Source of the DNA: Maylandia zebra
Taxonomy: Eukaryota > Chordata > Actinopteri > Cichliformes > Cichlidae
Assembly: GCF_041146795.1 (NCBI RefSeq)
Contig: NC_135172.1
Location: 12,204,137 to 12,268,136, forward strand
Length of the DNA stretch: 64,000 bases
Direction of reading: 5' to 3'
Under the pieces are notes generated by a model. It was not told the origin of the DNA and made no database searches. It worked only from the letters and a program-made list of their open reading frames with translations. This document shows positions 43,989 to 55,843 of the stretch, one piece after another. How positions within the stretch are numbered: the first letter of the stretch is position 1; each line of letters opens with the position of its first letter. A program made the translations under genes and the position numbers.

Positions 43989-44929
43989 GTGAGCAGCCTG
44001 CCTTTAGGGTCTAGTCGTGCTATACCTCTGTGTAGAAAACAAAACCCCAAAGCACCGAAACAATGTTTTATAGTGTTTGTGTGCTTTTGATAGAGGAAGA
44101 CAGGACAGAACATCATTAAAGGGATTTGACTTTGTGAGATCACCCTGAAAACGCACCACTCGGTTCACTCTGAGATATTTTCAGTCTGGAAAGATGAATC
44201 TGTCGGGCTTCAGGCTGCTTCTCACTTTAAGCAGTTCATGCTGTAGCTGATGGACCAAAAATGACATTTGATATTTTAGACATTCAGCTGCTGACTCTGA
44301 AGCCAACAGGCTCTTGAGTGTGGATGATTGTGTTGGTACTGGATGCTGTGATCAAACAGCTGTTCTGATCTGTCTTCATTCATGCCTGTTGTTATTAAGC
44401 CTCCTAAGCTCCAAACCAGTAAAAGCAATCTTTGGAGGCAACACCCTTTTTAGTACTTTGCTGTATTTGTTTGTGATTGTGTGACACTGAACCACAGTGC
44501 TATGTATATCCTCTGTAACACTCAGACGTTTCCAGATCAGTGTTTCCCCCTCAGCTGTTTCTCACTATAGAGTCTTTCCTTTGTAACAATGAGGCACCAG
44601 CAGAGCATATCTGGCTCCCAGTCTGTGGCTGATAGTGCCCCCTGCTGTTAATAACAGGAACAGTGTAACCTTGGATGGAGCTCATAGTGATGGTCTGAAG
44701 ATTGCTGCTGCAAGGCAGTAATTTGTATCCATGTGTGCTGTCTATTCTGAGCATATGCAGTTATGTGAGCTCTCAGGTTTTATGTATCAGGACATAATTA
44801 AAAACAATCAGGTCCTTAGTAGGTCTTAATATGAGGTAAATATAAAACATGAAGTGTTTGTGAGGTTCATCTGCAGCACCTTTGTCTCTGTGAAATGTTT
44901 GCTAATTTAACATTTTCCCTCCTAAACAG

Positions 44930-46344
44930 GAAGGAGTTTGTGGAGGCCTATGTGAATCATGCCTTCAACACATCAGTGGAGAGTCTGTTCCAGGAGTTCA
45001 AGCGAGGCTTCTTCCTGGTGTGTGAGCAGGATTTGGTGAGGCTGTTTCGACCAGAGGAGCTGCAGGGAGTGCTGGTCGGCCAGGACGTGCATGACTGGGA
45101 AAAGTTCAAACAGGTACAGTCAGCCAAACAGACACAGGCTGTAGTTTCACAGCTGTCCTGTAGCACAATAACTGTGTACTGCATACTGTCAAAAGCATTC
45201 AGCCGGCTGCTTTAACACAAATATGAACTTGAGTCACATCTCAGTCTTAATCCAGACTTTTGTATGATAGTATAATATAATAGTCAGCCCACCCTTCGCA
45301 GCTATAACTGCTTCCACTCTTCTGGGAAAGCTTTCCACAAGGTTTAGGTGTGTTTATGGGAATTTTTTGACTATTCTTCCAGAGGTGCATTTGTGGTGTC
45401 AGACACTGACGTTGGAGGAGAAGGCCTGGCTCACAGTTGCTGCTCTAATTCATCCCAAAGATGTTCTATCAGGTTGAGGTCAGGACTCTGTGCAGGCTAG
45501 TCCAGTTCTTCTACACCAAACTCACTCATCCATGTCTTTATGGACCTTGTATTGTGCACTGGTGCCCAGCCATGTGCACACATGCCCACACTTTACACTT
45601 GGCACAGTGCAGTCAGACAAGTACTTCTGGCAACCACCAAACCCTGACACATCCATCGGATTGCCAGTCAGAGAAGTGTGATTCGTCACTCCAGTAAACA
45701 CATCTCCACTGCTTTAGAGTCCAGTGTTGAGATGCTTAAATCACTCCATCTGACGCTTTGCATTGTGTTTGTCAGTGTAAGGCTGGGATGCAGCTGCTCA
45801 GCCATGGAAACCAATGAAGTTTGGACATCTGTAACAACAGCAGACTGCAGATATTGGTGACTTAAGTGCACTATGAGCCTTAGCATCAGCTGACTCGCTG
45901 TCATTTCCAATTACTTCCACTTTGTTATAATATCACTAACAGCTGACTATGGAATATTTAATAGCGAGGAAATTTCATGACTGGACTTGTTGCACTGGTG
46001 CATCCTATCACATTACCATGCTGGAATTCATTCAGTTCCTGAGAGCGACTTGTCCTTTCACACATGTTTGTAGAAGTAGTCTGCATGCCTAGGTGCTTGA
46101 TTTAATACACCTGTGTCCATGGAAGTGATTGGAACACATTAATTGAATGATTTGGATGTGTTAGGGAATACTTTTGGCAACATAGTGTATGCCTGACCTT
46201 ACAAACTCTATGATTATAACAGTCATTTTCACTGTTTTCAGAACACAAGTTATGGTTGGAGATATCATGACCGCCACCCCACCATACAGATGTTTTGGGA
46301 GGTATTTGATGAACTAACTGAAGAGCAGAGGAAAGATTTCCTTC
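44930..46344 (+). pseudogene. HERC3/4-like HECT domain exons, right copy
   Basis: Exons 44930-45113 (184 bp) and 46242-46344 (103 bp) join in phase and cover the mid-HECT region. The second ends one base into a codon. The next acceptor (46485-46486) belongs to the LRR exon, which supplies the two bases needed. The catalytic-Cys exon is absent from the arm. Confidence 0.85.
45177..46187 (-). mobile_element. Tc1-like transposon, internally deleted, right copy
   Basis: Mirror of 23943-24953, with the same 129-bp internal loss relative to the spacer copy. Confidence 0.85.
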
Positions 46345-46486
46345 GTAAGTACTTGCTGAAGCCTCCATTATGATATGTTACTGAAATCACACTGTATCAT
46401 ATAAAACATTAGATTTTTCTGCACTTTACCAAGATACATTAGAGAGCAGCATTGTTCTGATTAATATACTGTAAAGCTGCTTCTAG

Positions 46487-47837
46487 CTGGTGGACTGAGC
46501 CGCCTCACCTTTCACCTGGCTCACGTCACACACCTGGAGAGACTCGACCTCCACCTGTGTTGCCTCACGCGAGATGATCTAGAGGCTCTGAGTCAGTTGC
46601 TACCAATCTCACACGCCGGACACTAATCGCATGCTCGCTGCAGCAGTCATGTGACTCGTTGTTTTTCAGTCCAGGTGCTGCCCTCTCTCACTGCACTGAC
46701 CGAGCTTGATGTGTCATCCAATAAGGAAGTGGGAGGTGTGGTCCACCTGCTGGTCTCCGCCCTCCCTGCGACACAAATGAGGCGGCTGCCATTCAACAGC
46801 TGCTACATGAGCAACGAGTCCTTCACTGCTCTGGGTAACACACACACACACACTTGTTTATTTATAGAAGTTTTCCTTCAAGTCATTCTCCCTGAATACC
46901 TCTTCCACCCTCTAGCCTGAAATGGTGAAAACTTTGTGTTTATGCATCAGCCCTGGCGGTGTCCTATCTGCGCACGGTGGATATTTCCTGGTGTAAAGTG
47001 GTTGGCGGTCACTTGGCGCTCCTGCTGGATGCTCTGCAGCCATCAGTCGTCAGCGAGCTCCGTCTTTGCAGCTGCGAGCTCACCACTGATGACATGCTAC
47101 ATCTGGGTAACTAACACACAATGACATTATACTTTTTCTTTTTTGGTCTGTAGTGGATCATTAGGCTGCATAAATGTATATTAAGACAAGTAAAGCCTGA
47201 AGGAAATTGATATTTCTTTCATTTATTTCATGCTGCCAGCATCTGTAGCTGTCGTATAAAACAAAACAATGAAACTATTCGGTGTTATTTTTGTCTCCAT
47301 CAGAAACATTGTGAACAAAACAGTAAAGTGAACAGGCATAAAGTGATCAGTTATCAATGGGTCCTCTTCCTCTGTGCAGCTGCCGTGTGCAGACGGGGCT
47401 GTCTCTCCTCACTCCGTGCACTGGATCTGTCCTACAACAGCTTGGTGGGAGACAACGGTTGGTGCAGTCTGTTTGCAGCAGGAGGTCTGGGCTCTCTGGA
47501 AGACGTGGATGTCAGTTTGCGACCTTCAACCTCTGCTCCGTGCTCAGCCTGGCTGCCCGCTCTGCTCCGAGCTCTGCCTCAAATGCCGGCGCTGGCTCGA
47601 CTGGCCATGCAGAGGTGGACAGCTGACTGTCAGGAGAGAGAGCAGCTGAGGTACTGTCTGAAAAAGAGGAGCGTCCTGCTGGAAAGGGATCCAGATTTAC
47701 AAGACACATCATCAACATGTAAAGGGAACAGTCAGGAGAGCCTAGAAGAGAGTCAGCCTGAGGAGATTGGAGCGGACCGCACTGGAATTTACTGTCAAAG
47801 AGCGACCCACTTTGTTGCTTTATTATTATTTTTTTAA
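46487..47837 (+). pseudogene. Leucine-rich-repeat protein exons (LRRC31-like), right copy
   Basis: Exons 46487-46591, 46670-46834, 46951-47106 and 47380-47837, with consistent phases. Differences from the left copy include Pro for Leu after RPSTSA and Thr for Ala near the C-terminus. There is no start exon of its own, but it is in frame with the upstream HERC exons. Confidence 0.7.
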
Positions 47838-47984
47838 GTCTCTGTTACCACAAGAAGGTCAGTGTTGACGTCAGCTGCATCACGTCTGATGTAAACTGTG
47901 TCACACGTGATGGTTTCAGGGAATACTGGGAACTTACAGAGTTAAGCACAGCTGGTGTGGGTTATCATATTTGTCGTCTCTCAC

Positions 47985-48281
47985 CTTGGCTGCAGGGTCT
48001 GGGTCTTTCCAATGCAGCAGTCCTAACACTTGAGACACACATGCCGAGAAGTGGGGATACCTGGAAATGGACAAAGGCTTTCAGCAGAGTTTTAAAGCAG
48101 CTATTCAGGAAAAGAGCTGTGAATTATCTGCATACCTTGTTAGGTAATCAGCTATTTTGGGGTTCTTTAACAAATCAACCAAAAGGTCGACTGAGTATTT
48201 TCTCGTCAGAGTACCATCACCGTTCACGATGATGTTGAGCACAAGCTGGAGCGTTTGATGGATGTTCTTTGCATCAAAGAG
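47985..48281 (-). pseudogene. cip2a: CIP2A exon pair, right copy
   Basis: Mirror of 21849-22145: exons 48281-48136 and 48060-47985 on the minus strand. It is antisense to the surrounding LRR and KIF1 fragments. Confidence 0.8.
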
Positions 48282-49129
48282 CTACGAGGAAATCCCAGAG
48301 ATTAGAGACAGGATATTATGTGAATCAGCATGAATGTTGTTTGTTGTTCAACAGATAAAAACAAGAAGAGAAAATAGAAACAAAGTAAAAAAGGAACAAT
48401 TGTTTCTGCCGTTAAGAAAAAAAAATTGAGTCATGGCAGAGACCTGCAGAAGTCTTGAGTCTCATTTGATGACATTTTGTCAGATTGCCTTGTAATTTAA
48501 AAAAAACAAAACTGTTTTTTGAGCAAAAGTTCTCCAGGTTTTTTTGGAGTTCTTTCAAAGTTTTCTTATTTTTGGACGTTAGCTGCTTTTTCACTCTTTT
48601 TCAGTCCAGTCTGTGCATCTGAACATTTACAGAAAGATTTCTTTGTTTCGTCTTTAGACACTTTGTTAAACGCAGATCCCAGCAGAGTTCGCCTACCTTC
48701 TCTCCAACCTTCTCAGGTTTTGTGGATATTATACATGGTTATGCTGAGGATATGTCGGCTACTTTCCACTGGAAATGCCTTTTGGTTAAACTGTCAGCGA
48801 GGAATTTGCACTGTTACATTTTTATATAACTTTAATGCAAAAAAAACAGCTGCTTGTTTAAGTGAAAATACACTGATGGGGTTTTTTTCTATTCATGAAC
48901 AGGAGTGTGATCAGTTTAATAAAAGAAAAAATAACCATAACCAAGATATGAGGGGAAATCTTGGACAAATACAAGCAGACTGGAGCAGCCAGCGTTCAAA
49001 ACACCGACGTTCAAGGTAACAGAAGGTTCCCGAGCCACATCCACCCAGCTGGTTTCTGTGTTTCTTGTGTATTTGTGTACACTGTGACTTCATGGCTGTC
49101 TTGGGCTCCAGCTCTTGTTTTGGTGTCTC

Positions 49130-49638
49130 ATTAATTTGATTTAATGTCCTGCTTAGTGATAACATCACTCTTGGCCTCCCTGCACTGGCTTCCAATTGAA
49201 TTTAGGATTCATTTTAAAGTTCTTTTATTGGTTTTTAAATCTTTAAATGGTCTGGCACCTGCTGAAGCCCTATGTCCCCACTCGTTCGCTCCGGTCAGCT
49301 GAGCAGCTGTTGCTCTCAGTCCCCAAATCACGGCTGAAACTGAGAGGAGACCGAGCGTTCTCTATCGTGGCTCCTAAGCTTTGGAATAATCTTCCTCTTC
49401 ACATTAGGCAATCGACATCAGTGCTGGTTTTTAAATCCAGATTGAAAAAGCATTTTTATTCACTGGCTTTTGACTCAGTGGTTGACTGACTTGTATTTTA
49501 TTGTTTTTCGCTATGTTTATTATTGTATCGTATTTATTATTCTTATGGTATCTATTATGTTTCTATTGTTCAGCAGTTTGGTCAGCCTTGTGTGTTTTTA
49601 AAGTGCTATATAAATAAACAATGATGATGATGATGAAC
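49130..49638 (+). mobile_element. LINE ORF2 C-terminal fragment, right copy
   Basis: Mirror of 20492-21000, ending in (GAT)n. Confidence 0.8.
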
Positions 49639-49665
49639 ATAGTAACGTGTGTTGGGTTGCTCTGT

Positions 49666-49707
49666 CTTCAGACTCACTGTCAGACTGATTAGACAGTGAG
49701 TCTGAAG
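49666..49707. repeat. Perfect 16-bp stem-loop, right copy
   Basis: Mirror of 20423-20464 with an unchanged stem and loop. Confidence 0.6.
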
Positions 49708-50460
49708 GTGAGAGTCCTCACTGCCCACGCCTGTCTTTGGGTCTGACCAACACCGTTTCCTGTGTGTCATTCCCCCCTCGCCTTCCCCCCATCTGTCCTG
49801 TCTGCACTGACCTCTCCAATAAAGACAAAAGGCCTCATTTTCTGAAACTCTTCCTATCCCATCACCTTGCGAAGAATCACTTCACCATGTTGATTAATAA
49901 GGACGGTGGGAATGGTTTGAAGTCTCGTCACAGAAAATGTGCCAAAGGCAAAGAATCTGAGCTTGAAATAAAATGAAATGAAAGATCAGCCCCACACAGG
50001 GGTTAAATTCAGATGGAAACTCTTATCACACAAAGAGAACAAGCGAATAAATATATCGGAGTGTGGCCCCTCGACTGTCACAGTGTAGCTGACATTTGAT
50101 CTTATCATGTGTTAAAGCTATTTTAATTACTGAAGAGAACCAGTGTCAAACTCAGCCCAAGTATGGTTGTACGTTAATCCTTAAAGCAACAACGTTTTTA
50201 AAGTTGCAGCGTCATTTTTACACCACACCTAAAATCCCACTAATCGTCCGGGCTCTTCACCCTATGACCACACGCTGGGGTATCTAACACCACATGACCC
50301 AAATGGAAACTATGTCAGCTGAAAGAAACCCATCGAAATGTGCAACACTTAAAACTTTGCCTGATTGGAGCATGGCTTCAAATACAGCCCTGAAAACAGA
50401 CAGGCGGTCGTTGGCATTTCGTTACAAAGTTTCCTTGTTCAAAACTTCTGCTTCATTATA

Positions 50461-51755
50461 ACAACCGAGTGACTGGGATCTACGAGCTGAGCTTGTGTAA
50501 GATGTCTGACACTGGAAGCTCAGGTGAGCGGCCATGAAACATGTTTAAAGAACGGCAGCTGTTTTATCATAATTCTGTGGAGAGCTTCATCCTAATGAGG
50601 GCTCATGTCCTGAGCAGGGATGCAGAGGAGGAGGAGGAAGGTCCTGGACACATCAGTGGCTTATGTGCGTGGAGAGGAGAACCTGGCCGGCTGGAGGCCC
50701 AGAGGAGATAGCCTCATCCTAGAGCACCAGTGGGAGCTGGAGAAGATGGAGCAGCTGCAGGAGGTGGGGCCTTAAAAGATTCATAAAGAAATAAATCTGT
50801 TTAATATCATTGAGGGAAAAATGACTTTTCAGCTCAAAGACCAAAGTGCTATTCTAAAAAGTTTTTTCTTAGAGTACAGACTTTACATGACTAACCTCCC
50901 CTCTTCTCCCCACCTCACATTCGCCCCCATCTTTCGTCCAGGTGGAAAAGACCCGTCACCTTCTGGGAGAGGCGGCTCCCGTGGGAACAGCTCCCACCAC
51001 CAAGTCCCTGAGTGAGTCTCTGTCCCCCAGCGTGAGCTCCGGCACTCTGTCCACATCCACCTCCGTCTCCTCGCAGATCTCCAGCACCACCTTTGAAAGC
51101 GTGAGAAGGAGCTGGCCACCAAGGTGAGAAAAACGTGGGCTTAGTGGGCGTTCTTGTTGCTGCCTTCTTCCTTCTCTGCTCGGAGCTGATCGGTCTTGTT
51201 CCTGTTGTGTTGTAGTGCCTGCGCCTTCTGACACACACCTTCAATACTGAATACAAGCAGCTGGTGAACAGCATCAGTGACTGCAAGGTGAGAAATAATA
51301 CAAAGAAATAAAAAAATAGCCTTTCTGTGTCACATCAGGGAGTTCCTATATTGACGTCTACCTCATCCTGCTGTTGTTTCACTTCAGCTTTCTCTCATCT
51401 CACCGATCGGACGTGATCCATCCGTGACGAGCTTCAGCAGTGCCACCCTCACCCCTTCCTCTACCTGCCCCTCTCTCTCGGACTCGCGCTGTGGCTCCAT
51501 GGGCCAGAAGTAAACATATTTTTAGGAACATTGACCTCGATCTGCAAACGGTTATTGACAGGTTATCTATTTGATTCTAACTTGGTGTGATTTGTGTTAA
51601 AGGACCCCTGAGAACAGCTCACGTGCCTCCAGTCCCTCCTGCTCAGACTGTGAAAACTTCCCGATGGTTCCCACTCTGGAGACCTCCTACCTTGCGCGGG
51701 CTGCAAAGAACGAGTTCCTGAACTTGGTGCCTGATATTGAAGAAATGCGACCAGG
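50461..51755 (+). pseudogene. KIF1-family kinesin tail exons, right copy
   Basis: Exons about 50461-50523, 50618-50763, 50942-51123, 51216-51287, 51388-51509 and 51603-51755 with canonical splice sites. It shares the one-base frameshift in the third exon with the left copy, so that lesion arose before the arms duplicated or was homogenised. The PH-domain exons expected next are replaced by a LINE tail from 51931. Confidence 0.85.
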
Positions 51756-51930
51756 GTGAGTAATGCCATATTAACCCAAATACTGTCACTATGACATGTG
51801 TCTCACAGACCAAATGTAAGTCGACACTCATGTTCTCTAGTTCAAGCAGAAATGATGTGGATCGATTCAAATTCCTGAGCCTGGATGATTTCAGCTGGAA
51901 ACAAACCAACTCTGCTTCTTCCTCAGATAA

Positions 51931-53664
51931 TTCAATTCAATTCAATTCAATTTTATTTATATAGCGCCAAATCACAACAAAAGTCACCTCAAGGCGCTTC
52001 ATAGATACAGAGAAAAACCCAACAATCATATGACCCCTTATGAGCAAGCACTTTGGCGACAGTGGGAAGTAAAAACTCCCCTTTAACAGGAAGAAACCTC
52101 CAGCAGAACCAGGCTCAGGGAGGGGCGGGGCCATCTTCTGCGACCAGTTGGGGTGAGAGAAGGAAAACAGGAGAAAGACATGCTGTGGAAGAGAGACAGA
52201 GGTTAATAACAGATATGATTCAATGCAGAGAGGTCTATTAATGCATAGTGAGTGAGAAAGGTGACTGGAAAGGAAAAACTCAATGCATCATGGGAATCCC
52301 CGGCAACTATGCAAGTTGTAAACAGTTGTAGGATTAAAGATTATTGAATGTACAGAATGATTATTTACACAGAGCTATACAGTAGTGCAGTTAAGATAAG
52401 TGAGGGTGTAGATAGTTTCTACAGAGGCTATATAAAGTGCTAGTGGTTGTGAGTGGTGGTTCAGTCCATGTTATTATTGTGTTTGAGGGTACAGTTGTCC
52501 ATTGTGGGGGTGTGTATGTTCAGTCCATGAGTTAACGTGGGTCAGATGTCAGGAGGCAGAGTTCAGGAGTCTGACAGCTGTGGGGAAGAAGCTGTTCCGG
52601 TACCTGGTGGTCTTAGTCCGGAGGCTCCTGTGGCGCCTCCCAGAGGGCAGGAGGGTGAAGAGTCCATGTGATGGGTGACTGGGGTCTTTGATGATTTTCC
52701 CAGCCCTTTTCAGACACCGCTTCCTGTAGATGTCCTTTATGGCAGGAAGTGGTGCTCCGGCGATGCGCTGGGCAGTTTTCACGACCCTCTGCAACGCCTT
52801 CCGGTCCGAGGCAGAGCAGTTCCCGTACCAGACTGTTATACAGTTGGTCAGGATGCTCTCGATGGTGCAGCGATAGAAGTTCACCAGGATGTCTGAGGAC
52901 AGGTGGTTCTTCCTCAGAGTCCTCAAGAAGAAGAGGCGCTGGTGAGCCTTCTTGACCAGCTTGGAGCAGTTGGTCGTCCAGGTGAGATCCTCGGAGATGT
53001 GGACTCCCAGGAACTTGAAGCTGCTCACACGCTCCACAGCCGTCCCCTTAATGTGGATGGGTGGATGTGGGTCAGCATTCCTCCTGTAGTCCACGATGAG
53101 CTCCTTGGTCTTCTCGGTGTTAAGCAGCAGGTTGTTTGTGTCGCACCACTCAGCCAGACGATCCACCTCCTCCCTGTAGGCGGCCTCATCGTTGTCACTG
53201 ATGAGGCCAATCACCGTGGTGTCATCTGCAAACTTAATGATGGTGTTGGAACCATCAGCAGGTCTGCAGTCGTGGGTGAAGAGGGAGTAGAGGAAAGGGC
53301 TCATCACACAGCCTTGTGGTACACCGGCGTTCATTGTGATGGTAGATGAGCAGCGGTTATCCAGCCGGACATGTTGGGGGCGGTTGGTCAGGAAGTCCAG
53401 TAACCATTTGCAGATGAGGGAACTGATGCCCAGGTCTGTCAGTTTCCTGATGAGTTGTGAGGGGTGGATTGTATTGAATGCTGAACTGAAGTCTATAAAC
53501 AGCATTCTGGCGTAGGTGTTGTTGTTGTCCAGGTGTGAGAGGACAGAGTGCAGTGCGATGGAGACTGCATCCTCTGTGCTCCTGTTCTGGCGGTATGCAA
53601 ATTGGTGGGGGTCCAGGGTGGGGGGGGAGACAGGATTTGAAGTGTGCTAGGACCAGCTGCTCTA
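51931..53664 (-). mobile_element. L2-like LINE RT fragment, right copy
   Basis: Mirror of 16466-18199; motif B region carries Ala instead of Thr before GVPQG. Confidence 0.85.
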
Positions 53665-54801
53665 AGCACTTAGCTATTTACAGTTCATAACAAGAGACAA
53701 GGCACCATTTCTCTCCTTTGTGTTCCAGTCATCACAGCAGATTAAACTTTTAAAATATTTGCAAATAGTATAAAGAAATATATAAAGAAGTAAAACAATA
53801 ATTTATTAATACTTAGAAATACTAAAACTTACATTTGTCAGCAAAAACTGCTGCCATCTGAACCGAAACGTTACAAACCAGCTTACCCACAATCTGTGTA
53901 TTTTTCTATGCTGGCTACTTAAATTGGCATCCAACAAGCTATTTGCTTTAATCTTTTATTAGACAAAGGCTGACTGGTTAGTTCAAGCTTCAACTGCATC
54001 CAAAGGACTGAAAATGTTTTAACACAGTGACTGAACTTGATTGAAGTCTCCGTAGTTTGTTGAATCTGTTTCGAGTGACTTATTTTCACAATTCCAGGAA
54101 TTTTTAAAAGGCACCAAAAAGCATTACAACGCTGAGCTCGAGTCTGTGGACTTCAAAGGAAATGCAGAGGAGGCCAGGGTCCACATCAACAGCTGGGTGG
54201 AGAAGCAGACACAAGGTAAGCATAATGTAACTTTAAATGATCTCCACTGTAAATCCTTGGGGATCAGTTGTGTTGTGTTCAGTTGAGACATTATTACCGG
54301 ATTGTCCACCGTCCACATTATTTTCTGTTTCCAGTTCTTCCAGTCTAATTTCTATTCAGTATTAAGCAGCACTATCTCTGGGTTTTACTGTTTGGTTTCA
54401 TGCTATTAATAAAACCATCACAGCAGTATGTTGCTGTAAATAGCAGGCCAATTCTTCTATTCTTATTATATTATGTGATGGGTACTTCTACTTTGATCAC
54501 TTGTGTCTTTAACATATTTTTATTTTTCAGGCCCATTTAGGATTGGCTGCTATTGATTCTATATCTTTATATTATCTTAAGTGCAGCAGGAAATTCATTC
54601 ATTGTTTTTATAAAAGCGCGATACAAATACAGGCCATTTATAAATCTACCATCTATAATAATAGGATACAAGGACTTTCTATGAGGGTTATAGGACTGTG
54701 GTGCCACCTGCTGGAAATGAGACAATCTTAATCCCATTATTTTTGTAGGAGCCATTTTTGGGTTGATACCTCATGTTGCCGCTAGAGGTAACCTTTTTAA
54801 G

Positions 54802-55492
54802 TTTTTTCTTTTTTTTTTAAACTTTATTTAACAAACAATGAGTATACAACATACGAACAGATGAAGTATACAAAACAACAGAACATGAACACAAAAAGCC
54901 AAGAGTAAAAGAAAAAGGTAACAATTATAAGAATTCACATACATGTATTGTTTTGAGAGCCTTTGTGTTGGTGGAGTCTGATATTGATTGTATGTACATT
55001 TCCACATCCTTAAAATAATGACAGAAATATGGTGTTTTGTTAGTAAACTTACATTTATGGATAAAAAATGTAGCTAAAAGTATGAACAAATTCATCATAA
55101 AAAACATTTCTCATACTTCTTGGGGAACTTAAACAAACAGAATAAAACATTTTCCCATCGTAAAGAAAACTCCCTTAAAATATGGACAATAACAAACCTG
55201 CTAAATTCCTTCCAGAATCTCTGTGTAAAAGAACAGTACCAAAAAAGATGCGTCACAGTTTCTGGATGATCCCCACAGAAAGTACAATTAGTATTTATGT
55301 CCCTTTTACATTTGACCATGTAGTGACTGGCTGGATAACATTTATGTAGAATTTTAAATGAGACTTCTTTCACCTTATTTACAATCAAATATTTATGGGG
55401 GACCATCCAGACTGTCTTCCACTTGATATCTGGAACATATCGGTTCCAATAAGATGTTATATATGGGAGAGAGACGATATCTTCTTGGAATA
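54802..55492 (-). mobile_element. L1/Tx1-type LINE C-terminus, right copy
   Basis: Mirror of 14640-15328, with a 4-bp GTTT duplication that shifts the frame after LRWENVLFCL. Confidence 0.75.
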
Positions 55493-55614
55493 ACTACGTA
55501 TTCTCTTATTGCTGTTACCAAGTTCCTGTGAAAAGCAGATTTTTCCTATTGGTGACTCAGCTGGATCAGGGAGAGTGACTGAGGCAGATATTGAGCTGTA
55601 TGGTAGGTTTATGT

Positions 55615-55843
55615 AAGGTATTTAAGGTGGACGCACGTAATCAGCGTCAGGTGTGTTGTTAATCATAAGAAGGCAAAACGTTTGTGACCGCTGCGCTTTT
55701 ATCTTAAAATGTTTGGAACAAAGACCAAAAAGGACAAGATAAGTACTGCTGGAGTTATTGGACTGTTTAATTAATTCATGCATACCAGAAGCATCGCGTC
55801 ACCCCCGCTAACAACCACCTCAGTGGCTTCAAGCCTACGCTTG
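55615..55843. repeat. Interspersed repeat, copy B mirror
   Basis: Mirror of 14212-14440, next to the 80-bp deletion point. Confidence 0.6.

Noticed and set aside
50502-50523. MSDTGSS as the start of a new gene
   Set aside because: The frame is open upstream (YELSLCKMSDTGSS) and matches an internal KIF1 exon, so this Met is not a start.
51849-51930. Possible exon encoding NDVDRFKFLSLDDFSWK
   Set aside because: Acceptor-like TTCTCTAG precedes it, but it runs into a LINE tail and matches no KIF1 or serpin sequence I know, so it could not be supported.
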